Shown here piece by piece: positions 1-10,535 of a stretch of 30,408 nucleotides of DNA. Under the pieces are notes generated by a model, which saw nothing but the letters and a program-made list of their open reading frames with translations, did not search any database and had not been told where the DNA came from. The translations under genes and the position numbers were made by a program. Numbering within the stretch: position 1 is the first letter of the stretch; each line of letters starts with the position of its first letter. This stretch comes from Phallusia fumigata (lineage: Eukaryota > Chordata > Ascidiacea > Phlebobranchia > Ascidiidae), in assembly GCA_008931825.1 (NCBI GenBank), contig QXVZ01007061.1, positions 1 through 30,408 of the forward strand, given 5' to 3'.

Positions 1-2287
1 GATAGACTTTGGTCCCGGCTGGTGTAAGTGCCCCGCTGCTTGCCGCGAGATCATAAAACCGTACCGCAAGCCGTTAAACGCATCTGGTGTGTATCAGCCT
101 TTAGACTTTTTAAAACCACACACTTTATTGCGATTCAACACAGCCTCATGCCAATTTATATCGCCGTTTGTGCAACCCGTCTACCGTTGTTACCACCACC
201 AGCAGCCTATAAATTTCAAGGTGTATCATTGAATTAAGTAAATCTAAAATTGTTCCAAAAATCAAACAGTGTAATAAGAAAGCTAGACTTTTTTATGCAC
301 AGTCATGGCGTTTCATAGGCCGTGTTTACGGTATTAAACTTAAAAGCTTAAAACTTTTGCCGACTTAGCCATTTGTTTGCATGCGTCATTCGACCTTTAT
401 AAACCAAGTCTAAAGATTCAAATTTCAGTCATTCAAGGGTATAATCAGTCTAGTCCCAAACATATTGAGATAAAAATCAATTTTTGGTGTATTATGACTA
501 TTTGTGGCAACGTGCTTTTTTGTTATTCCACTTTTGCTGCTTTTTTATTTTTTTGCCCCTGCTGTCACTGATTCGAAGAAAATGTGAAACGTGGCTGTAC
601 AACTGATTTGAATTTGATTTTACTACAGTCCAGTAGCAATTACCAACAGTAAACAATTTGAGCTTTATTTGTAGAAACCAGTAAGGCAAAATCCTCGTAA
701 TAAGTCAGCTATCGAGCTACCTGGGTAATCGCAGTTCGGTGAAAGCAATTCATGTTGGTATTCTGTTGGAGAAGGTAGTACACGCAATTATATTCAATGA
801 ATGAGAATTTTTGTTTGGTATGACATTTTTTAATAAAAATATGAGTTTGAGGCGAAATAGAAAACGACAATCTGGCGCGGGGCACAAGTTGTATTGTCTT
901 GTTCAAGGATGGAAAACGCACTGCGATAATGTGGCACAAGGCAGGAAACAATTGCAAATCCCAAATCAAAACAAATTTTGGCCTTAAGATAACCAGCGCT
1001 TCACTTTTATGTTAGGCCAATAGGTTCACTGACTTTAGAACCTGACAGGTTGGGTCTTTCTGTAGGATCGAGCTGCTCTTATGACATCTTGACAAAAACA
1101 ACATTGGACGGATTCCATTTTGTATGTAGATCTTTATGTATGGATTTCAATACTTACACAACTGTCAATTAAATGATAAAACATTAAGCCTTGCAGGTGT
1201 TGATAGGTTGAACAGTCGTTATACTTGCATACGTTTCTGCTTAACTAGANGACAAAAACAACATTGGACGGATTCCATTTTGTATGTAGATCTTTATGTA
1301 TGGATTTCAATACTTACACAACTGTCAATTAAATGATAAAACATTAAGGCTTGCAGGTGTTGATAGGTTGAACAGTCTTTATACTTGCATACGTTTCTGC
1401 TTAACTAGATAATAATGGTATATTTTGGAACAGAGCTTCTCGCCTACAAGGGTTAATTAGGGAAGCTTAACACTTTTGAAGGCCATGCAAAATACTGCTG
1501 CTGCCTTAACCAGAGCTGGGCTATTTATCCGACATGGCTTGTGACCCAGCACAATGCTAAAAAACAATGCTTTTTTGAAAAACATCAGTTTAGTTCAAGA
1601 TGACGTGTGAAAACCGATTTTTACTTACGACTACGCCCGCAATTTTTGCGAAAAAAATGACTTGTGCCAGAGGCCTAAAAACGCCACATCGGCCGAGACG
1701 CACACTGCTGTCCTGAGCACTTTAGTTACCCTCTTGTATGTGCACATCAATGCACTAGCGAATTTACGTATTCCAACGCACAAAGCACGCAAACAAAGGA
1801 AACGCACAAACAGGAAGTAGACTCAGTTAGACGTTACACAGGAATAAAAACCGCAAAGGTCGAGGGTTTTTTTTCTCTACACAGTCCACAGCCTGCCACA
1901 AAAGGGAACCGAAAAAGGAAACCCCGCATAGCATCGTGTTAGAGAATGGCAGATCAAACTACATGCAGCTAGGATATAGGTATCTGGTAAAAAGTAGGTG
2001 TCTGGGTAGGCGAGACTTTAGCTTTAAGCCTCGTTTCCTTTTTTGCCTTGCATAGTAAATTTATTTTGAAAGAGCTGAAGGTGAATAATTAGTTCAAGAG
2101 CAATAATGTTACGGCTTCTGCAGAAATCAGACAAGTGTTGCACGAAAACACTAAGAGGTTAATAATTACCGATTCTTGTTTGAACAACGGACATATAAAC
2201 CTTGCTGCTACGTGACTCGGGTTTGGTAGAAAAGTAATGTCATCGCAATTAAACCATTCCTAAAAAATTGAAGTCGTAGAACGCTGA
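1..2287. other. 5' flank of copy 1, no confident gene
   Basis: No coding exon is recognisable here. From about position 95 the stretch is the left arm of the segmental duplication: it aligns by eye with 7288-10535, with gaps. Shared landmarks include the CCACACAC block near 115 and 7310, and the CTACATGCAGCTAGGATAT block near 1958 and 10210. Positions 1-94 have no visible counterpart upstream of 7288, so the duplication edge lies near 95. The open frames here are short, with no domain and no splice signals that link up. The promoter of copy 1 should lie at the right end, but no TATA box or other motif could be assigned. Confidence 0.6.
1091..1409 (+). repeat. 159-bp direct repeat, two units flanking an N
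   Basis: Unit 1 (1091-1249) and unit 2 (1251-1409) are the same 159 bases and differ only at two positions that I can see (AAGCC versus AAGGC, and GTCGTT versus GTCTTT). The only ambiguous base of the window, N at 1250, lies exactly between them. The homologous place in the other duplication unit (from about 8511) has a single copy. Either this is a recent tandem duplication or two overlapping allelic contig ends were joined without merging. Confidence 0.9.
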
Positions 2288-5200
2288 ATGCAGGGCAAAA
2301 GAGTGAAATTGGCCGTTTTTGCTTTCTTGCTTGGAGGCACAACTCTCATGCTTTTGCCTATTGACAAAAGGTAACTGTAAGTGACACAGACAAAATTAAA
2401 GTTTATGTGTTGGGATGAGTATAAATGTAAAACTTTATAATAACTTCTTTTTTCTTTAGACTCAACCATGTTAGTTACTGGATTTTTAGTAACAGTAAGT
2501 AAAAATGTCAATATTTTCGTAACTTATGAAATTGCATTGTAAGGATAATTATTTACAAATTTAGATAAAAATGGTCACAGTTTTTACTGTTATAAACTGG
2601 TTAGCATTTGGAAGATAAAAGAATGGTAGGAAGCTTATGTAAATCGTGGAACATTTTAGTTAAACGTTGATGCTAAAATGTTGTGTCTTACTAACAAATA
2701 TAAATTGTTTCATCAAATATATAGCAACATCGAAGCTCAAAGCTGTTCATCAAATGGTTCTAACAAATCAACAAGTGGAAGTTCCCAAATATAAACAACA
2801 GCATGCCGAACTTGCAAACATACACGGGATCGTGCAAAAACGGATATTCCAAATACAGGTAAAGGTGACACAAAAAATCCACTGTTTGTCCTAAGCTATA
2901 TGTCTGTCGTAACCGTCGCACGATAAACGTTGCAAGCAAGTTCACGTTGTGTAAAAAAATTCAGAATCCAAGTAACTGCTCAGAAGCTCGAAAACTGCTT
3001 TGCAAGATCAAAGCTAGGAGTTGTGGTTTGGGTTGTCAACTCCATCACATTGGAAAATGCTTCCTCATGGCAATAGGAAGCAACCGAACGTTGGTGGTCA
3101 ACATATCCATGGTTACTTATCCAACAATCAAATCACCATTTGGAGCGTATTTGCCGCTAAGTGAAACATGCACTGAATGGTCCGAAGCCGAGTATGAGGC
3201 AGCCCAAGAAATTAATGGTGAGTGGGTTAATTATTAATGTTACAAATCACACCCCGCGTTTATGTGTAAAAGTGGTTGTCACTGTTCATGGTTGCCACGT
3301 TGGCCCATATTGCACTACCAATAATGATATGCTTTTCATCAAGGTTTCGAACGGGAGAACCTGATTATCAGAAAATTATTTAACAGATGCATGTATAGTG
3401 TTAGTTTACACATCATATGCGTTTTTGTGTTTGTGTTTTCAAAGGTCGCCGGTATGGCGGTCCGTTCTTTCTTGGGTGGCACGAAATACCACAAGCTACT
3501 TGCAAATTTAACTTGCCTCTCATTTGAATCCGTGGAACTAATAGACAGCCGTTGAGATTCCTGGTTTCTTCCGTTTCTGTTAAATCATATGTAATCTAAT
3601 GAAAGCTTCTGATTCTTCATCACGAAATAGGTATTTTCGGTTTTAGGAAATGGGAACAGGGAAAAGACTGCGGATGTGCGAGTTGTAAAGTGGTTTATTA
3701 AAGGTGCATTTCGCCCATTTACTCCCTTTGGCCCCAACTCCTATCCAAAAAGCCTAAAAGAGAAATTGCAACCATTATACAGCAATCCTCAAGTTTGGTG
3801 GCTTGGCCAAGTTATGTTGTACATTACTCGACCTCAGCCAAAACTTTCTCAGGCCCTGAAAAAACTGAATGCACAATTGGGATTTCTGCATCCAATTGTT
3901 GGGTGAGTAGGTGCATTTTTTAAAATCGTGTTAACGTAAAAGTAAGCTAATGTAAAATATATTTGTAGATTTATGATACTGATTTATTTAACAGCCAAAA
4001 TAGGCATTAAAACGGTTTTATACTTTAAACCCGATTAACGATATATATATACATATATATATATGTGGGAACCCTAGAATCGACCGTTGTCTTTTATGTT
4101 ATATTGAAAAAAACGAAACCCAAACCCGTATTATTAAAGTTTTATTTTTCTTGATGGTCACAAGGAAAAGTGGGTGTTCTGATTATTTCCATCCAATCAT
4201 GACCCCGGACAAGAGACACTGCCAGTTTAGGTTCACTATACGCCTCTGAAAGCGTAACGACACACAAGCACCGCTTGCAGGTGTAATTAAAAACACAAAA
4301 TGTTACAAACAAAGCACCTATTCTTTTTGGGGAAACAATTAGTTGTTAATTTGGTTTGACGGTTGCACATAAATGAAAAACGCGCTGTCGCAAATTTACA
4401 CTGTACAATTCCAAAAAAATATGTTTTAAAGGGTTCAGATACGAAGAACTGACAAGTTAAAAGGCGAAGCCGAATATCACGCACTTGAGGAGTATATGCT
4501 TCATGTTGACAGGTGGTTCGACAGTCACGAAAGCATTGTTGGTGACAAGGTCACGCGTCGTGTGTTCCTAGCAACAGATGACGACACGATATACAAGGAG
4601 GCACGTGACAAGTAAGAATTAACTATTTTTTGCATTCTAACTCAAACGAAGTTAAAAGTTAATGAAACGGTTCAAACTAGAAAAATGGATCACCGAAACA
4701 TACGTATGCTTTAATGTTTGATTTGTAATCAGACCTTCATAAGCCTTGCTGGTCTCTTCGCTTTACGCTGTTACATGTGATCGATTTATAGATACCCGCA
4801 GATTTCCTTCGTATGGATAGCAAACAATTCCTATTTTGCAAAAAAGCGACTCCGGAGCTCGGATGAAGGGTTTTGGGGGATCGTCCACGACATTGCTCTG
4901 CTTTCTCAATGTGATTACGTGGTCTGCACTTTCAGCTCCAACGTAAGTGTTACAACAAATTAGGTTTGAAGTCTTTCTTGTCGCTGGCTCTAAATGTCAG
5001 TTTTGACAAGAATTTTCGGAATCGTTTGACTGCTGTGTTTAAATGCACTGTCAAATATAAAATGATTGCCAATCTGACCGCTATGTTGATGTTAAACAGT
5101 CAAAGCGTATTAGTAAACAGTTGTGCCTAACAAACTAAACACATTTTAGGTTCAGCAACTCCTGGAATAAAAAATATGTAATAAAACGTTTCTAATCCGC

Positions 5201-5616
5201 AACACAGGAAGGACAAAAGAGTACTTACAACACAGCAGGCGTTGTTTGCCAAACACTTATGACTATATGAAGGTTGTGCGTTACGTAATTGAACTTAACT
5301 ACAGATCGGCAGACTAGTTCATGAAGTGATGGTAGCGGAGAGTGACGACCCACTGAGGTACGCAACTTCAGTCGACGTTGAACATTTTTCTTGGGGTGAA
5401 ATCACAATGCTGCGAGAAGTTATAGAAGATCATGATCCTGACGATCCTGACGAATTGGAACTTCGAGTTGGAGACATTATCGAGAAAGTAATTTGCAGAA
5501 GAGTTTGCAAGGGCAGAAATAGAAGGACTGGAATGAGTGGCAAATATCCCAAAGAGAAAATCAGGACTTTGCCACCAACAGCTTCCTATGCTGGAATGCA
5601 AAATCTTTTTCTTTGA
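2288..5616 (+). CDS. FUT8-like: FUT8-like alpha-1,6-fucosyltransferase, copy 1
   Basis: Eight exons: 2288-2370, 2460-2494, 2725-2858, 2965-3217, 3647-3902, 4432-4611, 4792-4942, 5305-5616. All introns are GT-AG and the joined frame is open (1404 nt, 467 aa). An in-frame TGA directly precedes the ATG, fixing the start. The family transfers fucose from GDP-fucose to the innermost GlcNAc of N-glycans in the Golgi. Visible: signal anchor about residues 8-25; short stem to residue 84; Cys-rich NPSNCS start at 85; GSNRT sequon; WWLGQ and RPQPKL block; R258 and R259 of RRTDK; E266; Y275; D303 and D304 of ATDD; D347; CTFSS at 359-363; SH3-like domain from about 415 with C428 and C432. Q256 replaces the motif-I His. 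The C-terminus is NLFL, with no Golgi-retention motif seen. A variant poly(A) signal ATTAAA lies at 5834-5839. Close relative of copy 2. Whether the protein is active is unknown. Confidence 0.92.
4041..4065. repeat. AT microsatellite in intron 5 of copy 1
   Basis: A run of alternating A and T broken by ACAT, forming a near-perfect palindrome. It lies in intron 5 of copy 1 and is absent from the matching intron of copy 2, so it expanded after the duplication or was lost there. Confidence 0.85.
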
Positions 5617-5833
5617 TTTAAAGCAAGGAAGTTCTCAAATCACCACACAAAAGTGGCATCAATCATCTATCGGTACTATTAGAATTCTTGCAAGAAATTT
5701 GGATGGGAATAGTGCCAGTATATTTTTTGGTTTCTTTTAACTTTGTAACAGAGTTTTACATTGTAAATGCACAATTGATATTGTCACACGTTCTTCAACT
5801 TTCAAAGTATTTAAATTTTATCCAGTGTACCTA

Positions 5834-5839
5834 ATTAAA
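5834..5839 (+). terminator. Possible variant poly(A) signal of copy 1
   Basis: ATTAAA about 220 nt after the copy 1 stop codon. I saw no canonical AATAAA in that 3' flank. It is a weak call because such hexamers are frequent in AT-rich DNA. Confidence 0.3.
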
Positions 5840-5937
5840 AAAACGGGTTTTCTGGAAACATTTTAACTACGTGCTTGCTGCCTACCTACTGTTGAAGATA
5901 TAGGCACCTAGGCCTTGAGCCCAGACTTCTATTGTAC

Positions 5938-6084
5938 GTACCCAGCTATAGTTTTTGTTTTACCAATAACTCCTACTTCGCCGAGAAAGCGCGCCGAAGA
6001 TCAGACGAAAATTTCTGGGCAATTGTGCAAGATGTTTCGCTGCTTTCTCAATGTGATCACGCGATTTGGACTTTCAGTTCCAAC
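5938..6084 (+). pseudogene. Orphan FUT8-like exon 7 relic
   Basis: A decayed extra exon 7 with no other exon of the gene near it. The readable part runs TNNSYFAEKARRR, then NFWAIVQD, SLLSQCDH and TFSSN, which is exon 7 of the family. It resembles copy 3 most (FAEK, RRR, IVQD, SLLSQCDH). Signs of decay: the acceptor AG before the TAC codon is lost, one base appears to be missing near the 5' end so that the start and the rest are in different frames, the invariant Cys of CTFSS is Trp, and the donor reads GTAGTT instead of GTAAGT. It follows directly after the 3' flank shared by copies 1 and 2. No exon 6 or exon 8 partner was found in the next 1 kb. Confidence 0.85.
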
Positions 6085-7287
6085 GTAGTTGAAGTTAAAC
6101 GCGAGGCCTACACTATAGAACTAATTAAGCTAAACCGATAACAAGTTGTTTATGCGGGGAATTCCAATAACACAAGATTGGTTTTGGCACTATTTTAGTA
6201 ATACTCCAATTGTTAAGTCAAAGCTTCGATATGTAGATCTGTGCTGCGGTTTAATAATCTTAACTTGGTGATGTATGAAAAATTTACAATTCTTAAACAT
6301 TTTGCATCAGACTGGCTAATAAAATATTGCGAATGTCTAATTTGGCTTTCTGAAAGGACTGTCTGGCTATGTACAAGAAGTTGCAAAGCAAATAGCGTCT
6401 TTGTTTGCTGGAACAGGCCAGAGGCTGTTTTGTTGTAGAAACTCTGTGGTCGCAACAAAGTGTGCAAACGAAATCTGTTTGCAATTCATACGCTCGTTAA
6501 GATTGGCTCATTTAGTAGTTTGTTGCCAATTCAAACAAATAGTAATTTGTGGTATCTGCGCGGTAGCAACTGTAGAACAGGTACATCAGAACATTTGCCA
6601 CTCAAATTCTTTAATAAAGCGACTACAGGTTGAAATGCTAGATAATCTCGGCGCCGTTATATAACAGTTGTCCGATGTGTTTTTTCAGCAATACTTTGGT
6701 ACTTTGGTTCAACGTACGTCTCTGAGTTTGTTTCTTTGAGTTTGACGTCACTCACAACTGTTGATGCCCGGTACGGCTTGATCAAATAAGGTGAAACCTT
6801 ACGTCGTTATAATACGCAGAAGTGGTAAAGATTTGTTGACAACAAACACCCTGCTCCCTTTAACTCTATTGCTTCGAGCATTGTAGCTAAAGCTTAATAT
6901 CGCTTATGTTTATCGCCATTGTTGGCCAACCGGTGGTTTGATTGATATTTAATTTGATTATAATAAGGAAGGTAATAGCGCCCATAAAACGTGCCACCTA
7001 ATAGCTTATTGGTTCTTCCAACATAAAAAAGGGAAAAAACAAAACAGGCTGCACAGTCTTGACGCAGTACAAGGCATCCGAGGCCCACGCCCTTTATCCG
7101 AAACGACGGCTCGTTACGCAAGTTGATCCCTACTAAAGCTTAAGATGGCTTGTTTAACGACAATCACAGTGTTTACCAACAGTTACATTTATCGGGTGAA
7201 AGAAAGGCGGCGAAAGAAAGTAAAGCATAACACATCTAGCCACTTTAAACTACATGATATTTTTTCACAAGATCTTTTTCAGCTTCG
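6085..7287. other. Intergenic spacer between duplication units
   Basis: About 1.2 kb without a recognisable gene or repeat. Several short open frames overlap on both strands around 6213-6664, but none has a domain, a conserved motif or linked splice sites. It separates the orphan exon 7 from the start of the right duplication unit. Confidence 0.55.
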
Positions 7288-7662
7288 TAAAGAGGTTAGA
7301 CTTTTAAACCACACACATTTTTGTGATTCAACACACCTTTATGCTAATTAATATCACCACTTGTTTGTGCAGCCCGTCTACCGCTTTTAACACCACCACC
7401 AGCAGCAGTCCAGAAGCTTCAAAGTATATCATGGAATTGAGTTAATCTGAAATTGTTCTATAAATAAAACTATGTAACCAACAAGAAAGCTATGCGTTTT
7501 TTACGCGCAGCCATTGTGTTTCATGGGCCGAGTTTACGGTAATAACCTAAAAACTTAAAACTTTTAAAAAGCTGACTCAGCGACGGTTTTTTGCATGCGT
7601 CATCCGCCTTTTAAAAAACCAAGTTTAAAATTCGGCCATTCAAAGGCATAATCAGTCTAGCC

Positions 7663-7882
7663 CGGTGGTTCCCAACCGGGAAAGAATTTTGTGAGTTAAG
7701 GGGAGGAATTTCCACTTTTTGTGGAAGTTATTCATGATAAGTATAGTATTACGTCTTAGGTAGACCAGTGGTTCCAAACTGTTTATCATTACTTTATACC
7801 ATCTCTTGTCTAGTAGGGGAGGAATGAAAAGATCCGAAATGAGCAAAGGGGTGAATGTACCGTAAAAAGTTTGGAACCACTG
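7663..7882. mobile_element. hAT-type MITE with 8-bp target duplication
   Basis: The left end reads CGGTGGTTCCCAAC and the right end GTTTGGAACCACTG, the usual hAT-type terminal inverted repeat. It is flanked by an 8-bp target duplication, GTCTAGCC (7655-7662) and GTATAGCC (7883-7890), with one mismatch. The empty site is present in the left duplication unit near 450 (CAGTCTAGTCCCAAAC), which proves an insertion. A third copy of the inverted-repeat end (CAGTGGTTCCAAAC from 7766) lies inside, so the element may be composite. At 220 bp it cannot encode a transposase. Confidence 0.88.
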
Positions 7883-7890
7883 GTATAGCC

Positions 7891-10535
7891 CCAAACGTAT
7901 TGAGATAAAGATCAATTATTTAAAATTATGACTGTTTGTGAAAATCCTTTTGTTAACTAATTCGAATTCGACAAAATGGGTTCAGCATAATGGAACGTGG
8001 CTGTGCAATTGATTTAAAGTTGATTTTACTGCAGTCGAGTAGAAAAATAGCTAATACCAATAACAGTTTCAGCTTTATTTAAAGAATCGGTTTTGCATGA
8101 CTGGTTTCCTTATATGTCAGCTGTCGAACTACCCGCGTAATTGTAGTTCCGTGAAAGCAGTTCATGTTGATATTTTGTTGAAAACGGTAGTGCACGAAAT
8201 TCGATTTAATAAATCTGAATATTCTCGTCGGCATGTCAGTTTTTTTTTTTAAAACAAGAGTTTGAGACGAAATAGAAAACGACGATCTGGCGTGGGCACA
8301 TGTTGTATTGTAATTAACTTGTTCAATGATGGAAAACGCACTGCGATAATGCGGCACAAGGGAGGGAACAATTGCAAACCCCAAATCAAAACAAATTTCG
8401 GCCTTAAGATAACCAGCGCTTCACTTTTATTTTGGGCCAATAGGTTTGTTGACTTTAGAACCTGACAAGTTGGGACTTGCTTTAGGAGCAAGCGGCTCTG
8501 ATGACAAATCGACAAAAACAACATTGAACGAATTGAACAATACATGTTTGGATTCTATAATGTACATTAAATAATGTAATGAGTAAAGAAGTAAATTAGG
8601 GGAACCAAAGTAAAATTCGTAAAACTGATAAAACCATTTTTATTTTTCGACTCCATACTAGCTGGGTAAAATGAATGGAAACGATTTTTCCTGGTCAAGA
8701 AATCACTTTGCAATGCAACTGTGTTCCTATGACACAACAAAAGCAATACATACGGTGGAAGTTGAAAAGTCTACTTAGGCATGGCCAGTATTCGACCAAT
8801 GTGCAAGAGAGTACGGCAACATGCTCTGTCAATTTAATGCAGTCACAAGGTAAAAACTGAAGCCATACAGGTGGTGATAGGTTGAACAGTCATTTTATTT
8901 GTGTACACTTCCACTTCGAGAGATGTGTAGCGACCACTAGTTTACATGGTGCATAATTAGCATATATCGCTTGCAAAATATAGTTGTTTTTATCGGCATA
9001 CGAGCTCAAAGCTCGCATGGATGTCAAATTTTTAACTCATGGTAAACTGGTGAACTTTGTAATATTTCCGCTCACTGCCTGATCAGGATGCAGCGGCACT
9101 CTGAACTTCCATAGTCGTGAGTTGTTTTCGTACTTTATACGCTGTGTTGTGATTGGCTGTTCGTTTGTGTGATTCAGACATGTTAACCAATCGCAAGAGC
9201 GCTTTAAACCGTTAACGCCCAAACATCCAGAGTTTAAATATCGCAATGATGACATCAATGCCCATAACAGCTGTAGCTAGGCAGTAGCCAAGAGCTCTTT
9301 ACATAGCGCAATGCAGTCTTTGCTTGATGTAATTTATGATTCTTTAAGGTTTCCTAAACAACTTTAATGCATTGTTTTTTGTCTTGGATTCTATTTCAAT
9401 AAGGATTCGATTTAAATAAGGCAAAAAAAAACCTGGATTCCGGGACTTAAAGGTTATGGCGTTGTCAAGGACGGTGGTATCGAGTTCTCACATATAGAAA
9501 GTGACGACCGTTATCTAATTTGTCCACGCAAATTAAAGAACAATTAAATGCTTTACAAAACATCTGCATTACCAGCTGAGATTCATAAACGCATATACCG
9601 TGGACCCAACAAAGCTCGGTCGCCACAGATGATAATGGTTTATTTTAGAACAGAGCTAATTCTCGCCTACCAGCGTCCATTAGGTAAACTTAATATTTTG
9701 GAAGAAAAATAAAATAATGGTACTGCCCTAACCAGAGCCGGGCTCTTTTTCCTACATGTTTAGTGGTTCAACAGCAAATATTGCTTTTTTGGAAACGAGA
9801 AATATTGCTTTTTGGAACATCTTTACTTTAGTCCAAGATGACGCGTAGAACTTCTTTCAGACGATTATTACTTCATCACTTCAGCTCGAGAATATGTCTT
9901 TTATCGTTAAACTTTGTCAGGATAAACCAACTTATGCAAAACGCCACATCGGGAATTGAGAATTAAGCACGCCCCTGATGGGCACTGTTCTCTCTTGTAT
10001 GTGCACTCTATATCCAGTACACGAGGGAATTTAGAAGCACTCGAACGCATAAACACACAAACAGAGTAAATGTGCCAAAGTGGAACGTAGGCGAAACTCA
10101 ATGCCAGAGGAATAAAAGCGGCAAAGGCGGTGATATTTTATTGCTCTGAAGCCTGCCACAAAAGGGAACAAGGAGGACCCAACATAGCACTGTGTAAGTG
10201 AACGGCAGAAACTACATGCAGCTAGGATATACAGGTTCTTGGTAAACAGTAAGTGTCTGGGTAGGCGACTTACTTGCTTTGTTTCCTATATTTTGCCTTG
10301 CATGGTTATTCTATAAAGGCAGAGGCTGAATAATTAGTTTAAGAGCAATAATGTAACGGCTTTTTGAGAAACCAAACAAGTGCTACACGAAAACGCTATT
10401 AGGTTAATAATTAACAATGCTTGTATGAACAGCGGACTCGTGTACCTTGCTGCTATGTGACTCTGGTTTAGTAGAAAGGTAATTTACTCGCTATTAAACC
10501 ATTCCTATAAAATTGCAGAAATTGCGAAACGCTGA
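7891..10535. other. 5' flank of copy 2, no confident gene
   Basis: Mostly the duplicated counterpart of the copy 1 upstream region, interrupted by blocks missing from the left unit (near 8575-8848 and 8922-9628). The first block holds a short open frame described separately. Homology with the left unit resumes at the GATAATGGT block near 9630 and runs up to the start codon of copy 2. No promoter element could be named. Confidence 0.55.
8675..8860 (+). other. 61-codon open frame in a copy-2-specific block, unrecognised
   Basis: It reads METIFPGQEITLQCNC, then YIRWKLKS and later TATCSVNLMQ. The order LQC, about 14 residues, W, then a later Cys faintly resembles strands of an immunoglobulin-like fold, but the spacing is poor and I do not claim the domain. 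An in-frame TGA sits right before the ATG. A GTAAAA that could serve as a splice donor follows CAGTCACAAG near 8850. The block is missing from the homologous left unit, so it was inserted here or lost there. Confidence 0.25.

Larger units (their letters stand above)
95..5940 (+). repeat. Segmental duplication, left unit (contains copy 1)
   Basis: This block, flanks included, matches 7288-13905. Non-coding parts have diverged strongly, with many substitutions and indels, while exons stay close. The right edge falls in the 3' flank shared with 13685-13905, just before the orphan exon 7. The unit carries its own extra stretch of about 250 bp in intron 5 (about 4130-4400) that is missing from the partner. 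Edges are estimated by eye and may be off by tens of bases. Confidence 0.8.

Noticed and set aside
4130-4400. Extra intron 5 DNA of copy 1 as a SINE
   Set aside because: No Pol III box pattern, tail or target duplication could be recognised. It is only known to be absent from copy 2.
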